From: Chara braunii
Taxonomy: Eukaryota; Streptophyta; Charophyceae; Charales; Characeae
Direction: 5' to 3'
Assembly (NCBI GenBank): GCA_003427395.1
Contig: BFEA01000018.1
Coordinates: 1,027,886-1,091,885 of the forward strand
Length of the DNA: 64,000 nt
The position numbers and the translations under genes were made by a program. Shown here piece by piece: positions 43,861 to 54,400 of this stretch; the first letter of the stretch is position 1, and each line of letters starts with the position of its first letter. A model generated the notes under the pieces. The model worked only from the letters and a program-made list of their open reading frames with translations, had not been told where the DNA came from and did no database searches.

Positions 43861-44280
43861 TTTGGGGTCGGCAGCCCAATCAAAATGGATGGCAGCACCT
43901 GCCAAACCGAGGCCTGTGCCTGTCTGTTTATTTTTCGGTGCACAGGTTGGGGCCATTTCTTCCCCCCTGAATCTTGGACCCTACTTGTGGCAGTGGGGAA
44001 ATTAGAAATAACTACGAATAAGAAAATAGTTTTGCATCCCTCGGGAGATTGGCACATAGTCTACATACCTTCTCTTTTCCAAAATTTTGAAGAATTGCCA
44101 AAGTTTGCTTTTCTTGAAACCGCTGCCGACCTCTGCATTGTATGGGCCTACCAGTCAACAAGGCCCTGTGATTTCAACTGGAGAATATTTCTTTTGTCGG
44201 GTTCCAGATGCTTGGTGCCAAAGGGGCTATATGGCCAATTTCAGAGTGGTGGGAACTGGTGGTTCCCGAACCTAAAGTGA
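43771..44280 (+). other. 169-codon open frame, not recognised
   Basis: Open for 510 bp with varied composition (VYIPSLFQNFEELPKFAFLE then TAADLCIVWAYQS). No family is recognised, and the first part overlaps the retroposed 3' end. It may be a relic or chance frame; no promoter or poly(A) signal supports it. Confidence 0.2.
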
Positions 44281-45068
44281 TGAACCGGGAAATGCGTTTC
44301 GCCGAGCACCCTGAAAGTGACTGGTACTGACCTGTGTACAAATGAAACTACTGGACCCTCTGTCACCTGCTGGAAAGGAAAGCAGGCCTTTCTTTGTGTT
44401 TTTTTTTTTTTTTTTTTTTTTTCAACAGAAACAAAGGCCCCATCTATTCTGGGGGGCAGCAGTCCGGTTGCCTATCACCGGCAAGCATAGATCGATCAGT
44501 GTATAGATGGAATGTGCCTCTCAAAGGAACGAGGTCGGCAGTAATGTGGGTTAACACAGTGTTGCCAGATTTTGGGCTCGGGTTGGGATGTGTGTTAAGT
44601 AACTGTACATACTAGAATGGGATGGGTGATGTGAATGGCCTTTGGAAACGATGCTTGGGACAGGGACAATCAGGACCCTCTTTGTTGGCGGCGTCCATGC
44701 CCAGGTGGTTGATGGACTCGCCCCCCCATGCACCTCCCCTCCTAGCTGCTGGCTCTGATATGCGACTGGGTACCGAGGTGTTTCTCGGCTAGCAGAGCGG
44801 GTATCCTAGGAGGAGAGGTGGGAGGTGGGCGGCGGACCTTATCAACCCCCCCCCAGTAGGCGGCTCAAGCCCCAGGGATACGGCTCCTCCTCTTCGTTTC
44901 TCCCCTCAATTTCTTTGTATTTTCACTTCCTTGCCACTTCCTGACTTTTACAAAAATGCAGTTTCCCACCTCTACAGTACTCCCACGTTACTCCTACTCC
45001 TTGTACTACTACGACGACGACGAAACCTAACACTACTACTACAAACATGACACTGCAGCGACCTTCTT
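44281..45068. other. no gene; T-run at 44401-44422
   Basis: T22 suggests another minus-strand retroposed tail. The adjoining CAGCAGTCCGGTTGCC vaguely resembles LINE 3'UTR sequence next to the tail at 14220, but the LINE core is missing. The rest is unassigned. Confidence 0.3.
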
Positions 45069-45155
45069 CACTGAAATAAAACGCGCGGTCACTATGGCTG
45101 TATCTGGGCTGAAACTTAGCTCAGATACAACTATAATGACCAGGCATTTTATTCG
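45069..45155. mobile_element. foldback element, hairpin family H1 (copy 2)
   Basis: AATAAAACGCGCGGTCACTA..GGCTGTATCTG pairs with CAGATACAACTATAATGACC..GCATTTTATT across a 15-base loop. The right arm matches 33309-33347. Confidence 0.75.
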
Positions 45156-45275
45156 GGTGATAACTTCTTTTTTTTTCCTACATGTCATAAGTGTTTGTCT
45201 TTGTGTGTTATCATCTTCACTATCGAGTCGTATAGACGAAGTCCACAAACAAAGCATATGATTGTGCCAGACTGT

Positions 45276-45277
<2 letters not shown>

Positions 45278-45339
<62 letters not shown>

Positions 45340-45412
45340 AAGAAGAGAGAGAGAGGNNNNNNNNNNNNNNNNNNNNNNNNNNNNNNNNNNNNNNNNNNNN
45401 NNNNNNNNNNNN

Positions 45413-45489
<77 letters not shown>
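45278..45489. repeat. (GA)n - gap - (TC)n
   Basis: GA repeats (45278-45356, with one AAAAAAAGAA interruption), a 56-base N gap (45357-45412), then TC repeats (45413-45489). The strand of the repeat flips across the gap. Confidence 0.95.
45357..45412. other. assembly gap (56 N)
   Basis: Gap between oppositely oriented dinucleotide arrays. Confidence 1.
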
Positions 45490-45493
<4 letters not shown>

Positions 45494-45660
45494 GCACTAG
45501 AGAGAGCCAAGGTGTCCATGCTGGTGTCGTGCGTCAACTTGTGCTAGCGTGTGTATGTGTGTTTGTGTGTGTGCACATGCATGTGTGTGTGTGAAATGGC
45601 TCCAACTCTTTTTCTCTTCGCATTCTTTTTTTTTTTTTTTTTTGCTCAGCGTTTTCGTAT
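45490..45660. repeat. GT-rich tract and T-run
   Basis: (GTGT)-rich sequence at 45540-45590, then a T18 run (45627-45644). Confidence 0.7.
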
Positions 45661-48600
45661 GCACTACTTGCCCAACATAAAATAGAGTCGATAACGATAA
45701 AGAGAAAAAAATAAGGATAAAATATAAAACAAATTCATTTAAAATCAATGTTGTCGAGACTTAAAACTGCTATGAAAATTGTTTAATCTGAATAAAATCA
45801 ACCTTGTTCAATTTAAGTCAATGAAGAGTTTAATTCATACAGTATTGAATTGATGATTTAATATGTCAGGTTTCTTCATTTTATTCCTTATTTGTACAGG
45901 AAACATTCCAAGTCATTTACTTATATTTTTTACAAGTATGAATTTGAACGAATCGTGCATCATCGAATTATTAAGTTGTGGTGAGTAATTAAATAGGGTT
46001 ATCGAGTCATCTTCAAATAAAAAAGAAACTAAGAAAAACCTAAATGATAGCCCGTATATAAAAAGATAGACATAAAATGCATAAGGTTTTTCAAACTTTT
46101 TTTTTTATTAATTTATTTGTCACAATTTTAATCTTAAAAGTAATATAGGGGAACATGTAGGTGGAGTTAGGGAGATAACAAATTCTATGTTATATAAAAT
46201 ATAGTGTAAAGGTAGACTATGAAATGAACAATATTGCCCCATTGCATAAGAAAACCTCTTGTTTTTTTGCCTTTACTGCCATTTATTCTTCAAATTAACA
46301 ACGAGTATCAGAGAGTCGTTAGAATACTTTATTATACAATAACTTATTCCTTGGCTATACTTCTTTCAAATTCGATGTAAGAATATAAATCCATAATTTA
46401 TAATCCTCGATTACCATATTTGAACCTCACTATTGCAGAAAGGGCTAAAAAAACATGGAATGGGGGGTATGCCAATGATTATAGGAAAAAGTGAGTGTAG
46501 AGCTTCAAATCGTAATTGGAATCTCTCGTGCGGTTTCAATTATGATTAAAGCGAAGGGGAAAGGTGAAGTGACAAATAAAAAAAGTATTTTGGATACCAT
46601 CCTGTGCTCAACGACGTTTTTTCCCCGGCTGAAATGGTGCAAGGGTGTAGGACGGATCTCGGCTACGGACGAGCGTTTGACAACGAGTTACAAAAATCTC
46701 ATAATGAAAGTAGAGGGGCGCAAACAAGCAATTGTTTTCACAATTTCTCATTCTTTATGTGGCCTATAGTCGAACGCTCTTGTTCTGCGTGTCGATTGTC
46801 AGAGCACAAAGTATGAGGCTAAAAATGAGCAATAGTCGACTAGAATTACCATTAGCTCATTAAAAGGCAGTAAGACGAAATAACGAGGGAAGATGTTGTC
46901 AACAATCACAAACCCATAATTGAAGACCGAGTACTACATCCTCGAAGGAAACTGATATGGTTGTCCAATCCTTGCTACAACATCGCGCACATCTCACTCA
47001 CATACACGTGGCCTATCCTCGTTATATGGGAACTTCGGACACCAATTGGGATGTCCACACAATGATGAAGCAAAGGATCATACGCGCTAGCAAACATTAT
47101 GGAAGGATGTCTTATCAAGAGAGACAGAGACAATATTCATCATATGCATTTATTGTTCATAAGATACACTGATGTATTCCTATTGAAACAGACCTGATGA
47201 ATACGTACATTACTTGAACTAACATTACTCATTCGTACAAGCGGAAGATTGTAATGAGAGTCTTGTACTCAATCGGCTTTATGAATATGAAGACGATAGT
47301 GATGAGCGACAACTACATACACTAAGACAAACGAAAAATGTAATAAACTGACCAACTTGCTATATACCCGCTCATGCATGCAAAACGGCATATGATCTCA
47401 AATATAAATTCCTTCAGCTACCATCCGTAAGCGAATTTAACCAAACTCCGGAACATTCATATAACCTAATTTCATGATAAAAACAATCACATGAGTTTGC
47501 AATCATTCATTCATTTAGAAAAATACGCATTTCATGATTTTGTGTGGAAGTTAAGCAATCAAAAAAGAATAATCCAAATGAAGTCATTATTCATTTCGCC
47601 AATGAATCAAGCGAACCCAAATACTCTTGCACTTTCATAAATACCAATGCCATGCGTGTTTTTCTTGCAAGCAGAAAAATGTTACAAAAGACACTCACAT
47701 GCAGTTCATTCATGGAAACGGGAAAAGGATGAACAATTGGCTCACAATCATACAACGACTAAAACCATACATCCATTTACATATGCAATATTGTGAGACT
47801 CAGAGAAAAACATTATTCGAGACGAGATATGGACAAAAGAAACTGACACTTCGTCATGCAATCTCTTATTTAAAACAGATAGAAGAAGAAGAAGTCGGGG
47901 AGAAATACGTGAATCCTTCCACTCTCATATTCATGATGATGGCACCCTTACCAGCCTACACACGATTATTTCTCACTTTGCCTAAGCAACGATGATCCCC
48001 GTCGTCGAGCATTGGACACACCTACTAGCAATTGTCACCCCGTTAACCCGACTCTTGCGCTGATTCGCCCAGATCCTGCATTCCAATACAGCGATCGATG
48101 CACTATCATGCAAAAGTCGTAGCAACCCCGTCGGGACTTTCCGACTTGCTGATCACTAGCATTGTCTAACGAAAACTCTAACCGAGTTGGCAGATAACAT
48201 GTGTGAGAGAAAGAGAAGGACGTGTTTGTGGGATTTATAGTTGCGAAGGAGGCGAAGGAGGAATGGTGAGGAGGGACAGAGAAGGGATAGAATAGGGGAA
48301 AGAAGGCATGTCGAGAATTCCATGTTGATCCCACGAAGGTGTTAGCAGCCAATTGAATCGCACAGTGAGGGGTTCAAAGACACTCTACACACTTTATTTC
48401 ACTTAGGTGTAAAGCATAACCAACATTCAAAGAGTTAAGCAGGAAGAGAAGGTGCAAAAGGAAGGAGAAGAAGACAATTACAATTTGTTGCGAAAGGCAT
48501 AGAGGAGAAGGACGAAGAGCGCAAGGAATGATTATATGTAAGAGCGCGGGCAGAAAAGGCAACAAAATAATTACACGAAATGTTAGTGAATGCTAGGTTT

Positions 48601-49200
48601 AATTCCTACAGTTAATTTAAAAATGAAAGGTCGGAAAATAAAATTTGAGCGAGCTCACTAAGGTGCACGAAAAGTATATGTCGATTCCTATCTTCTTCTA
48701 TTCAGAAATGAGTATTCGCACGAATTACAGGGGACAAAAAAAAAAAACATGAACTCAATGGATTAACCGACGCAAAGCAACCCATGGATATCCCACTAAA
48801 GACCAAACTTGAAGAATTACGTTGGAATCCAAAAAGACAAAGCCGAAATTGAAAGAGGTATACGAACTAGCGTGTAAGCTCGTGCGTCACGACGTTGTTC
48901 AACCTGCCTTTACTCGTCATGAGGCTTCTTTGGGCACACATCGACCTTGTGGAAATAGTGTCTGCCACAAGTACACTAGGGTGTAAGCCTGTATGAGTTG
49001 ACCTTCCAAGGTTTCGGAAGGCAAGATTCTCTCTCTTGCGGACTCTGGTCGACGCTGCGATATTCACACAAACAATCACCAATTCCGCACTGCTTCCTTC
49101 ACATTGGGGGGGATTGAACCCATACAACATCTCCAATAGAGGTCTCTACTGTGGCTTTCAGATAACAATAAACATCTCGTCTAGTGATCTGATCTAGGGT
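45661..49200. other. AT-rich island with few repeats, no recognised gene
   Basis: About 3.5 kb with AT-rich, non-repetitive composition, unlike the neighbouring DNA: no microsatellites, no SINE or LINE pieces seen. Short open frames (47627-47995, 122 codons, ending SYLKQIEEEEVGEKYVNPST; 46957-47172; 46491-46769) have protein-like composition but no family I recognise. Possible explanations include an organelle-derived insert, an old coding relic or a different class of element. I could not match it to a known plastid or mitochondrial gene. Confidence 0.35.
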
Positions 49201-49429
49201 TTATCTTGTCGGATTGTTCGTTTTTGAGAAAACTACGACAACTGGTCTCCATTTGGCCAAAGTTATGTTCCTTGAAGAATTCCCAACGCCTGTCATGGCC
49301 AAGTACTTTCGGGTTGATTGTCAAGTTTATTTTATTTTATTTAAAAAAAGGCTAATTCTTTTGAGCCCAACCAATGCAATTACCTGTAAAATCTGGATAG
49401 GACAACCTTTCAGGCCTTTTTAATTATAG
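49201..49429. other. no gene seen
   Basis: Contains TTTATTTTATTTTATTTAAAAAAAGG at 49326; otherwise plain. Confidence 0.3.
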
Positions 49430-49655
49430 GGAACCCTGTAGCAGCCACATCCGCGCTCAAGCCTTGGACGAGGGAACATGTGGGCGAGTTGGGCACCCAC
49501 CAGACAGTCTCTGCTAAATGTCATTGGGAAAACGAACCGCCTATCTCTAGGTGGCAGGCACCAAACGTGCCCACGACGGTACATGAGGCCAATGGGAATT
49601 GAACACAAGACCTCCTGAATGCCACTTGTGTGCCTTACCAACTGAGTTAGACTGC
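49430..49655 (-). mobile_element. SINE family A (minus)
   Basis: The reverse complement has A box TAACTCAGTTGGTAAGGCA and B box GGTCTTGTGTTCAATTCC (B box mutated from GTGGGTTC), then GCCTGCCACCTAGAGATAG and CAGAGACTGTCTGGTG like the copies at 26441 and 59825. Confidence 0.8.
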
Positions 49656-49974
49656 TGGATTTGTTAAGGTTTTCCCGACCCCAGTCTTCTTTCTTTGAAA
49701 TGCAAAGTGGAAAAGGAGTCTGGCACCAACGGACCTCTCTCTATATCTCTCTCCTCCCCCCCCCTCCCCCCTTAAACCACCAGTACCTCTATCAGCTATC
49801 AAGTTCGAGGCTCGGACTACCGATAGCCCGATCATTCCCGAGCCTCGAACTTTATTGCCGAGCCTCGAGCAACCGGTAGTACATAAAGAAAAAAGAAAAA
49901 AGAAAAAAAAAACAAAAAAAAACATACAACATTATGCAAAAAAAAAAAAAGAAATTTGAGATGCCCAACGAGAA
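49656..49974. other. inverted GAGCCTCGAAC/GTTCGAGGCTC motifs and A-rich runs
   Basis: GTTCGAGGCTCGGACTACCG (49802) and CCCGAGCCTCGAAC (49838) form a hairpin, with a further GCCGAGCCTCGAG. A-rich runs (49886-49950) follow. No gene. Confidence 0.5.
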
Positions 49975-50018
49975 TGAATCTTTCTCGATAAAGAGGAAGA
50001 TTCATTCTCATGGGAGGT

Positions 50019-50070
<52 letters not shown>

Positions 50071-50256
50071 CGTCGGAATGTCTGACGCCGAGTTTGGGAC
50101 GCTGAGTTTGGTGCGCCAAACTCGGCGTCCGACACTGCGCATCCCTTCCCCCCCCCATGACAACTTTCGAAATGCACAAGATCAGAATGAACTTCCCGCT
50201 AGAACATGGGCAGGTGCGCCCAAAAAACTTTGCACTTCGTTTTTGTATACTACGTA

Positions 50257-50327
<71 letters not shown>

Positions 50328-50330
50328 TGT
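49975..50330. mobile_element. hairpin-bounded element flanked by (GA)n and (CT)n
   Basis: Starts with a hairpin (GAGAATGAATCTTTCTC/AGAGGAAGATTCATTCTC, 49970-50011) related to the two at 30760-30900, then (GA)n (50021-50068), a second hairpin (GTCTGACGCCGAGTTTGG with CCAAACTCGGCGTCCGAC, 50079-50133), about 120 bp of unique DNA and (CT)n (50259-50324). Confidence 0.5.
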
Positions 50331-50518
50331 GTCTTCTCCCCCTCCCCCTGCTTGCCGCGACCGTTTGTTTCTTCGTTCGTTACTTTTTGTTTTCGTCGAC
50401 CTTTTTTTTTTGCCCGTTTTTTTGGGAATACTGGTCGTTCGTCGATGGGTACCACGCCCGACGCGGGGCGTTAACGGCCGCGTCGGCTTTTTCAAGCTGG
50501 GCAAGGTACTGGTGGTTT

Positions 50519-51007
50519 AACTAATCTATATTCTTCTCTCAATTCTTCGTATATATTTTCCTTATCTATCTCATCCTCTCGCTACTCTATGTATACTACG
50601 GGGGAACACCAACCAAACCTGGAACTCTCCCCAGCCCACGGGGTAGGTTGGCACCACGACATTGGTGCGAGAGCAAGGCTTGTATCAGCCCCTCATCACG
50701 ATGATGCGGGGTGATCAGGCATTGCCAATGGGGGAAACTGGTGATGCTAGTGCCGAGCAGCTTTGGCCAATCTCTTGCACCTCTCCCTACCCCCCTCCAA
50801 CCCCACATTAGCGGTGTCTAATGACCAATATCATTGCTGCATAGCCACCAACAGTATTTGGCCAACGTCCTGCCAATGCTGGCTTGGAGAGCCAACGGGT
50901 TATCTCTAGCTGGTAGAACAACCAACTTGCCCAGGCACATACGTGAGGCCAATGTGGATTGAGCCCATGACCTCCTGAATGCCACTTCTGTGCCTTACCA
51001 ACTGAGC
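50519..51007 (-). mobile_element. SINE family B, near full length (minus)
   Basis: The reverse complement begins CGCTCAGTTGGTAAGGCACA (A box) and GGTCATGGGCTCAATCC (B box), then a body of about 400 bp shared with 27455-28240, and ends in GAGGATGAGATAGATAAGG..GAGAGAAGAATATAG. It is uninterrupted, so it defines the family and shows where the other copy was split. Confidence 0.85.
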
Positions 51008-51085
51008 GAAGCCCGCAGGCTCAGTTGGTAGACCCATGAACTGCTGAAATGTGGACCTGGGTTCGAACTCCCGGCCGGCAGACTA
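51008..51085 (+). mobile_element. tRNA-like Pol III head (plus), head-to-head with SINE B
   Basis: A box GGCTCAGTTGGTAGAC (51018) and B box GGACCTGGGTTCGAACTCC (51053) at tRNA spacing, followed by CGGCCGGCAGACTAG and an AAATAAAATAAAATAAC tail. Good T-arm pairing but no closed acceptor stem, so it is a short SINE or tRNA relic. Confidence 0.6.
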
Positions 51086-51163
51086 GATGAAGGAAATAAA
51101 ATAAAATAACTGTAAGTGTGGTCTGTTTGATGATGATATCTCGAGGTCGTCGCCCTTTCAAAA

Positions 51164-51438
51164 CGGTGGGTATGGCGGAGGGGGAAACTGTATCCACCTT
51201 CCCCCACGATCACCATATCGGCTATTGTAGTTACGGTGAGTACGGCGGAGGGGAAAACTACCCTCACCACAGTACAGTCCGGTTCGATCACCAGATCGGC
51301 TATTGTAGTTACGGTGGGTACGGCGGAGGGGAAAACTACCCTCACCACAGTACAGTCCGGTTCGACCACCAGATCGGCTATTGTAGTTACGGTGGGTACG
51401 GCGGAGGGGGAAACTGTATCCACCTTCCCCCCATATGA
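51164..51438 (+). repeat. 78-bp tandem repeat directly upstream of LINE copy 3 ORF2
   Basis: Unit starts at 51235, 51313 and 51391, with a partial first unit from 51164. Each is GGTGGGTACGGCGGAGGGGA...CACAGTACAGTCCGGTTCGA...CAGATCGGCTATTGTAGTTAC. The array stops 38 bp before the ORF2 ATG. It may be a tandem 5'UTR monomer array of the LINE; ORF1 is not present here. Confidence 0.85.
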
Positions 51439-51476
51439 CTTTTCCCTGATCCAAGACACAGGGAGCCCAAACCTCA

Positions 51477-54400
51477 ATGAATAAATTAAGAATAGCCTCC
51501 TGGAACGTCAGGGGCCTTGGCGATACTAATGCTAAGTACAAATGGGCAAGGCTCAGATCATGGATACACCAGCATGGGGTCCACATTATGATGCTCCAAG
51601 AGACTAAACTGAATGAAGATAAAATAGAGGAGGCAAGGTTGAAGTGGCAGGGCCCTCAATTTTGGGCCCCTGCAGATGGTACCAAGGGCGGCACCGAGAT
51701 CCTGTTCCACAAAGACTTGGACTTGACAGTCCTAGATGAGTTTTCTGATTCCCTGGGTCGCTGGTCATGGGTGTCAGCAAGTATTGAGGGTACAGAATGA
51801 ACCTTTGTATCCATTTACGCCCCAGTGGATAGACGGAAAAAAATCCAATTTTTTGAAGTCCTACCACGGGTGCTCCCTGGAAACAAGAACATGGTACTAG
51901 GTGGGGACTGAAACACAATCCTGAACCCTGCCCTGGACTCGACTACAGCAGACCCAATTAGGAGTGATTCTCTGGCCTTGGGAGAGTTTGTAGAGAGCAT
52001 GGGCCTAATTGATCCATTTAGGCAACCGCAACCCCAAACCACCAAGTACCTGGGTATCTAATACACCTAGACAGGACCGGACTTATACCAGGTTAAGACT
52101 GGATTTTTTTCTGGTCAGAGGAAAAGCAGCAGAATGGGCCATGGAGGTTTCCATGCCCTTCGATTCTCTCTCGGACCATCGACCTGTTCTGGCGACCTTT
52201 GTTCCGGATAAGCATATTATCCGGGGAAGAGGCTATTACAAGCTCAACACGGAGGTTCTTCAGGATAAGGGACTGGTGGCTTCAATAAAGAAGTCACTAA
52301 CAAAATTAAGAGAACTTGGGGATTATTATGAATCGGATATAGACTGGTTGGAGACAGCTAACAAAATGGCGGCAAATGACTTAAGTTTTGCCTCCCGGAT
52401 CAAAGCCTCCAATAGAAGGAAAGAAGAAGAAAACTGAATTGTGAATATAGAATGGGCAGTAAACAAGCTGAAATGGGAACCAAGCAAAGGGGATCTCTGG
52501 TTCTACTACAGGAATCTATGGAAGGATAAATTAGAAAACATTCAGATTGAGAAGGAAAAAGTATGGGCACAGCGAGCAAAGATAAAATGGCTGGACGTAG
52601 GGGACAGAATGATGAAGGAAAATTTCAGCCGTCTCTCCATACGAAAAGGGTCATCGCTTATAGTAGAATTGGACCATCCCTTTGACTCCTTTGAGCCCAG
52701 GGCCAGAGACACTAAAACCATATTGGAATACGCTAGGCTGTATTTCAATAACATCCTGACCTCTTCCAGACCGGTATGCCCGGATCCGGGGGATGTTGGG
52801 TTGCAGGACACGTTATGGCAATCGTTTGAGGCCCGTTTACCCAGTCAGGGGAAACTATATTTAAACCGACCCATAACCATCGAAGAATTGAACTGCACCC
52901 TGAAATCCGTGCAAAAGGGGAAATGCCCGGGCAGTGACCGGCTACCGGTGGAATATTACACCTGCTACTGGGAGATATTGGGGCCTGTGCTAGTTGACAT
53001 ATTCAACCGGGTACTGGGTGGTCAAGATCTGGGGGAGGACATGCGGACGGGTATCATTTCACTGCTGTAAAAAAAAGGAGACAAGAGAAATATAAGGAAC
53101 TGACGACCTATCTCTCTCCTAAACACGTCCTACAAATTTCTGGCTAAGGCCCTGGCCAATAGGCTCAAGCGGTACTTGCCAGGATTAGTAGGGGAGGAGC
53201 AAGCAGGGTTTGTCCAAGGAAGGAGTATACTGAATACCATCATGCTCACGATTGAAGCCCTTGAGACCATGAAAGAGGACCAGCCGGAAGTGGTTGTTTT
53301 GCTTCTAGATATGGAAAAGACCTATGATAGGGTCAATTGGCAATTCGTACTAGACACACTAAAATTAGCAGGATTTGGGGAACCATTCTGCGTATGGGTC
53401 AGAGCCCTTCACACTAAAGGGGTAGGTATGGTCCTAGTCAATGGCGAAATCTCAAGTCCTTTCACGCTCACACGATCACTTAGACAAGTTTGCCCTCTCG
53501 CCCCCATGCTGTTCGTCATACAGATGGAGGTCTTGTTGTCAATGATTAGAAAACACCCAGACATTCGCGGCCTTCGCCTGCCCAATGGGCAGGAGTGCAA
53601 GGCGTCGGCAATGGCCGATGATCTATTCGCCCTATCTACCAACACCAAAGAGTCATTAGGCGCGCTTAAATGCTGTCTTGATCTCTATTCTAAATTCTCA
53701 AAAGCCCTGATTAACTGGCCTAAGTCTACTGCGATTACCTCTGATGGGACTAAATTGTCTGTGGATTGGGGTTTGAAATGCTTACCGGTTGGTGAGGTTG
53801 AGCGTTTTTTGGGGGTGCAGGTGAGCATACTCGACAGCAAGAAGGCGGCCAACAGTTTGGTAGAATAAGCAGTTATCTCCAAGATTGGCAAAGTTGCTAC
53901 GATTAAAGGGACATCCATTTTTGGACGAGCTTTGTTCCTGAATACCTCTGTCTTCTCTAAGATTTGGTTCACAGGGTCATTAAGGAGCCTGAAAGCTAAG
54001 TCCTACGGAAGGATCAAGTCAGTATCGACGAGGTACCTTTGGAAGGGAACACAGGATGAGGAGGTAGGGTACACTGCAAAACTGTCTTGGAAAAAGGTAG
54101 TGGGGGGAAAGACTGATGGAGGTTTGGGCATTAAGGATCCGGAACTGCAGGTTAATGCGTTATTAGCCAGATGGGTTGTCAGGCTACTTACCACAACATC
54201 CAACCACCCGTGGGTGGAACTCGTTGTGGCAACTCTTATGAGAGAATGGGGGTTAAGTAGAAGGGTGGATGTATGGGTGGCTATCCTAACGTCCTCAATG
54301 GTGAAAGGAAATATCAATTCACCGGTTTGGAAAGACATTCTTCGGGCATGGTCCCACCTCATGCCAGTACAACTCAAGGAACCACATACCAAGGAGGAGA

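Noticed and set aside
44355-44440. Eighth LINE 3' core near the T-run at 44401
   Set aside because: CACCTGCTGGAAA lies on the wrong side of the T-run for a minus-strand LINE end, and the GGGTCC...GTCCC part is missing.
46440-46800. Group II intron fragment
   Set aside because: CTCTCGTGCGGTTTC hints at a domain V-like end but the full hairpin could not be drawn.
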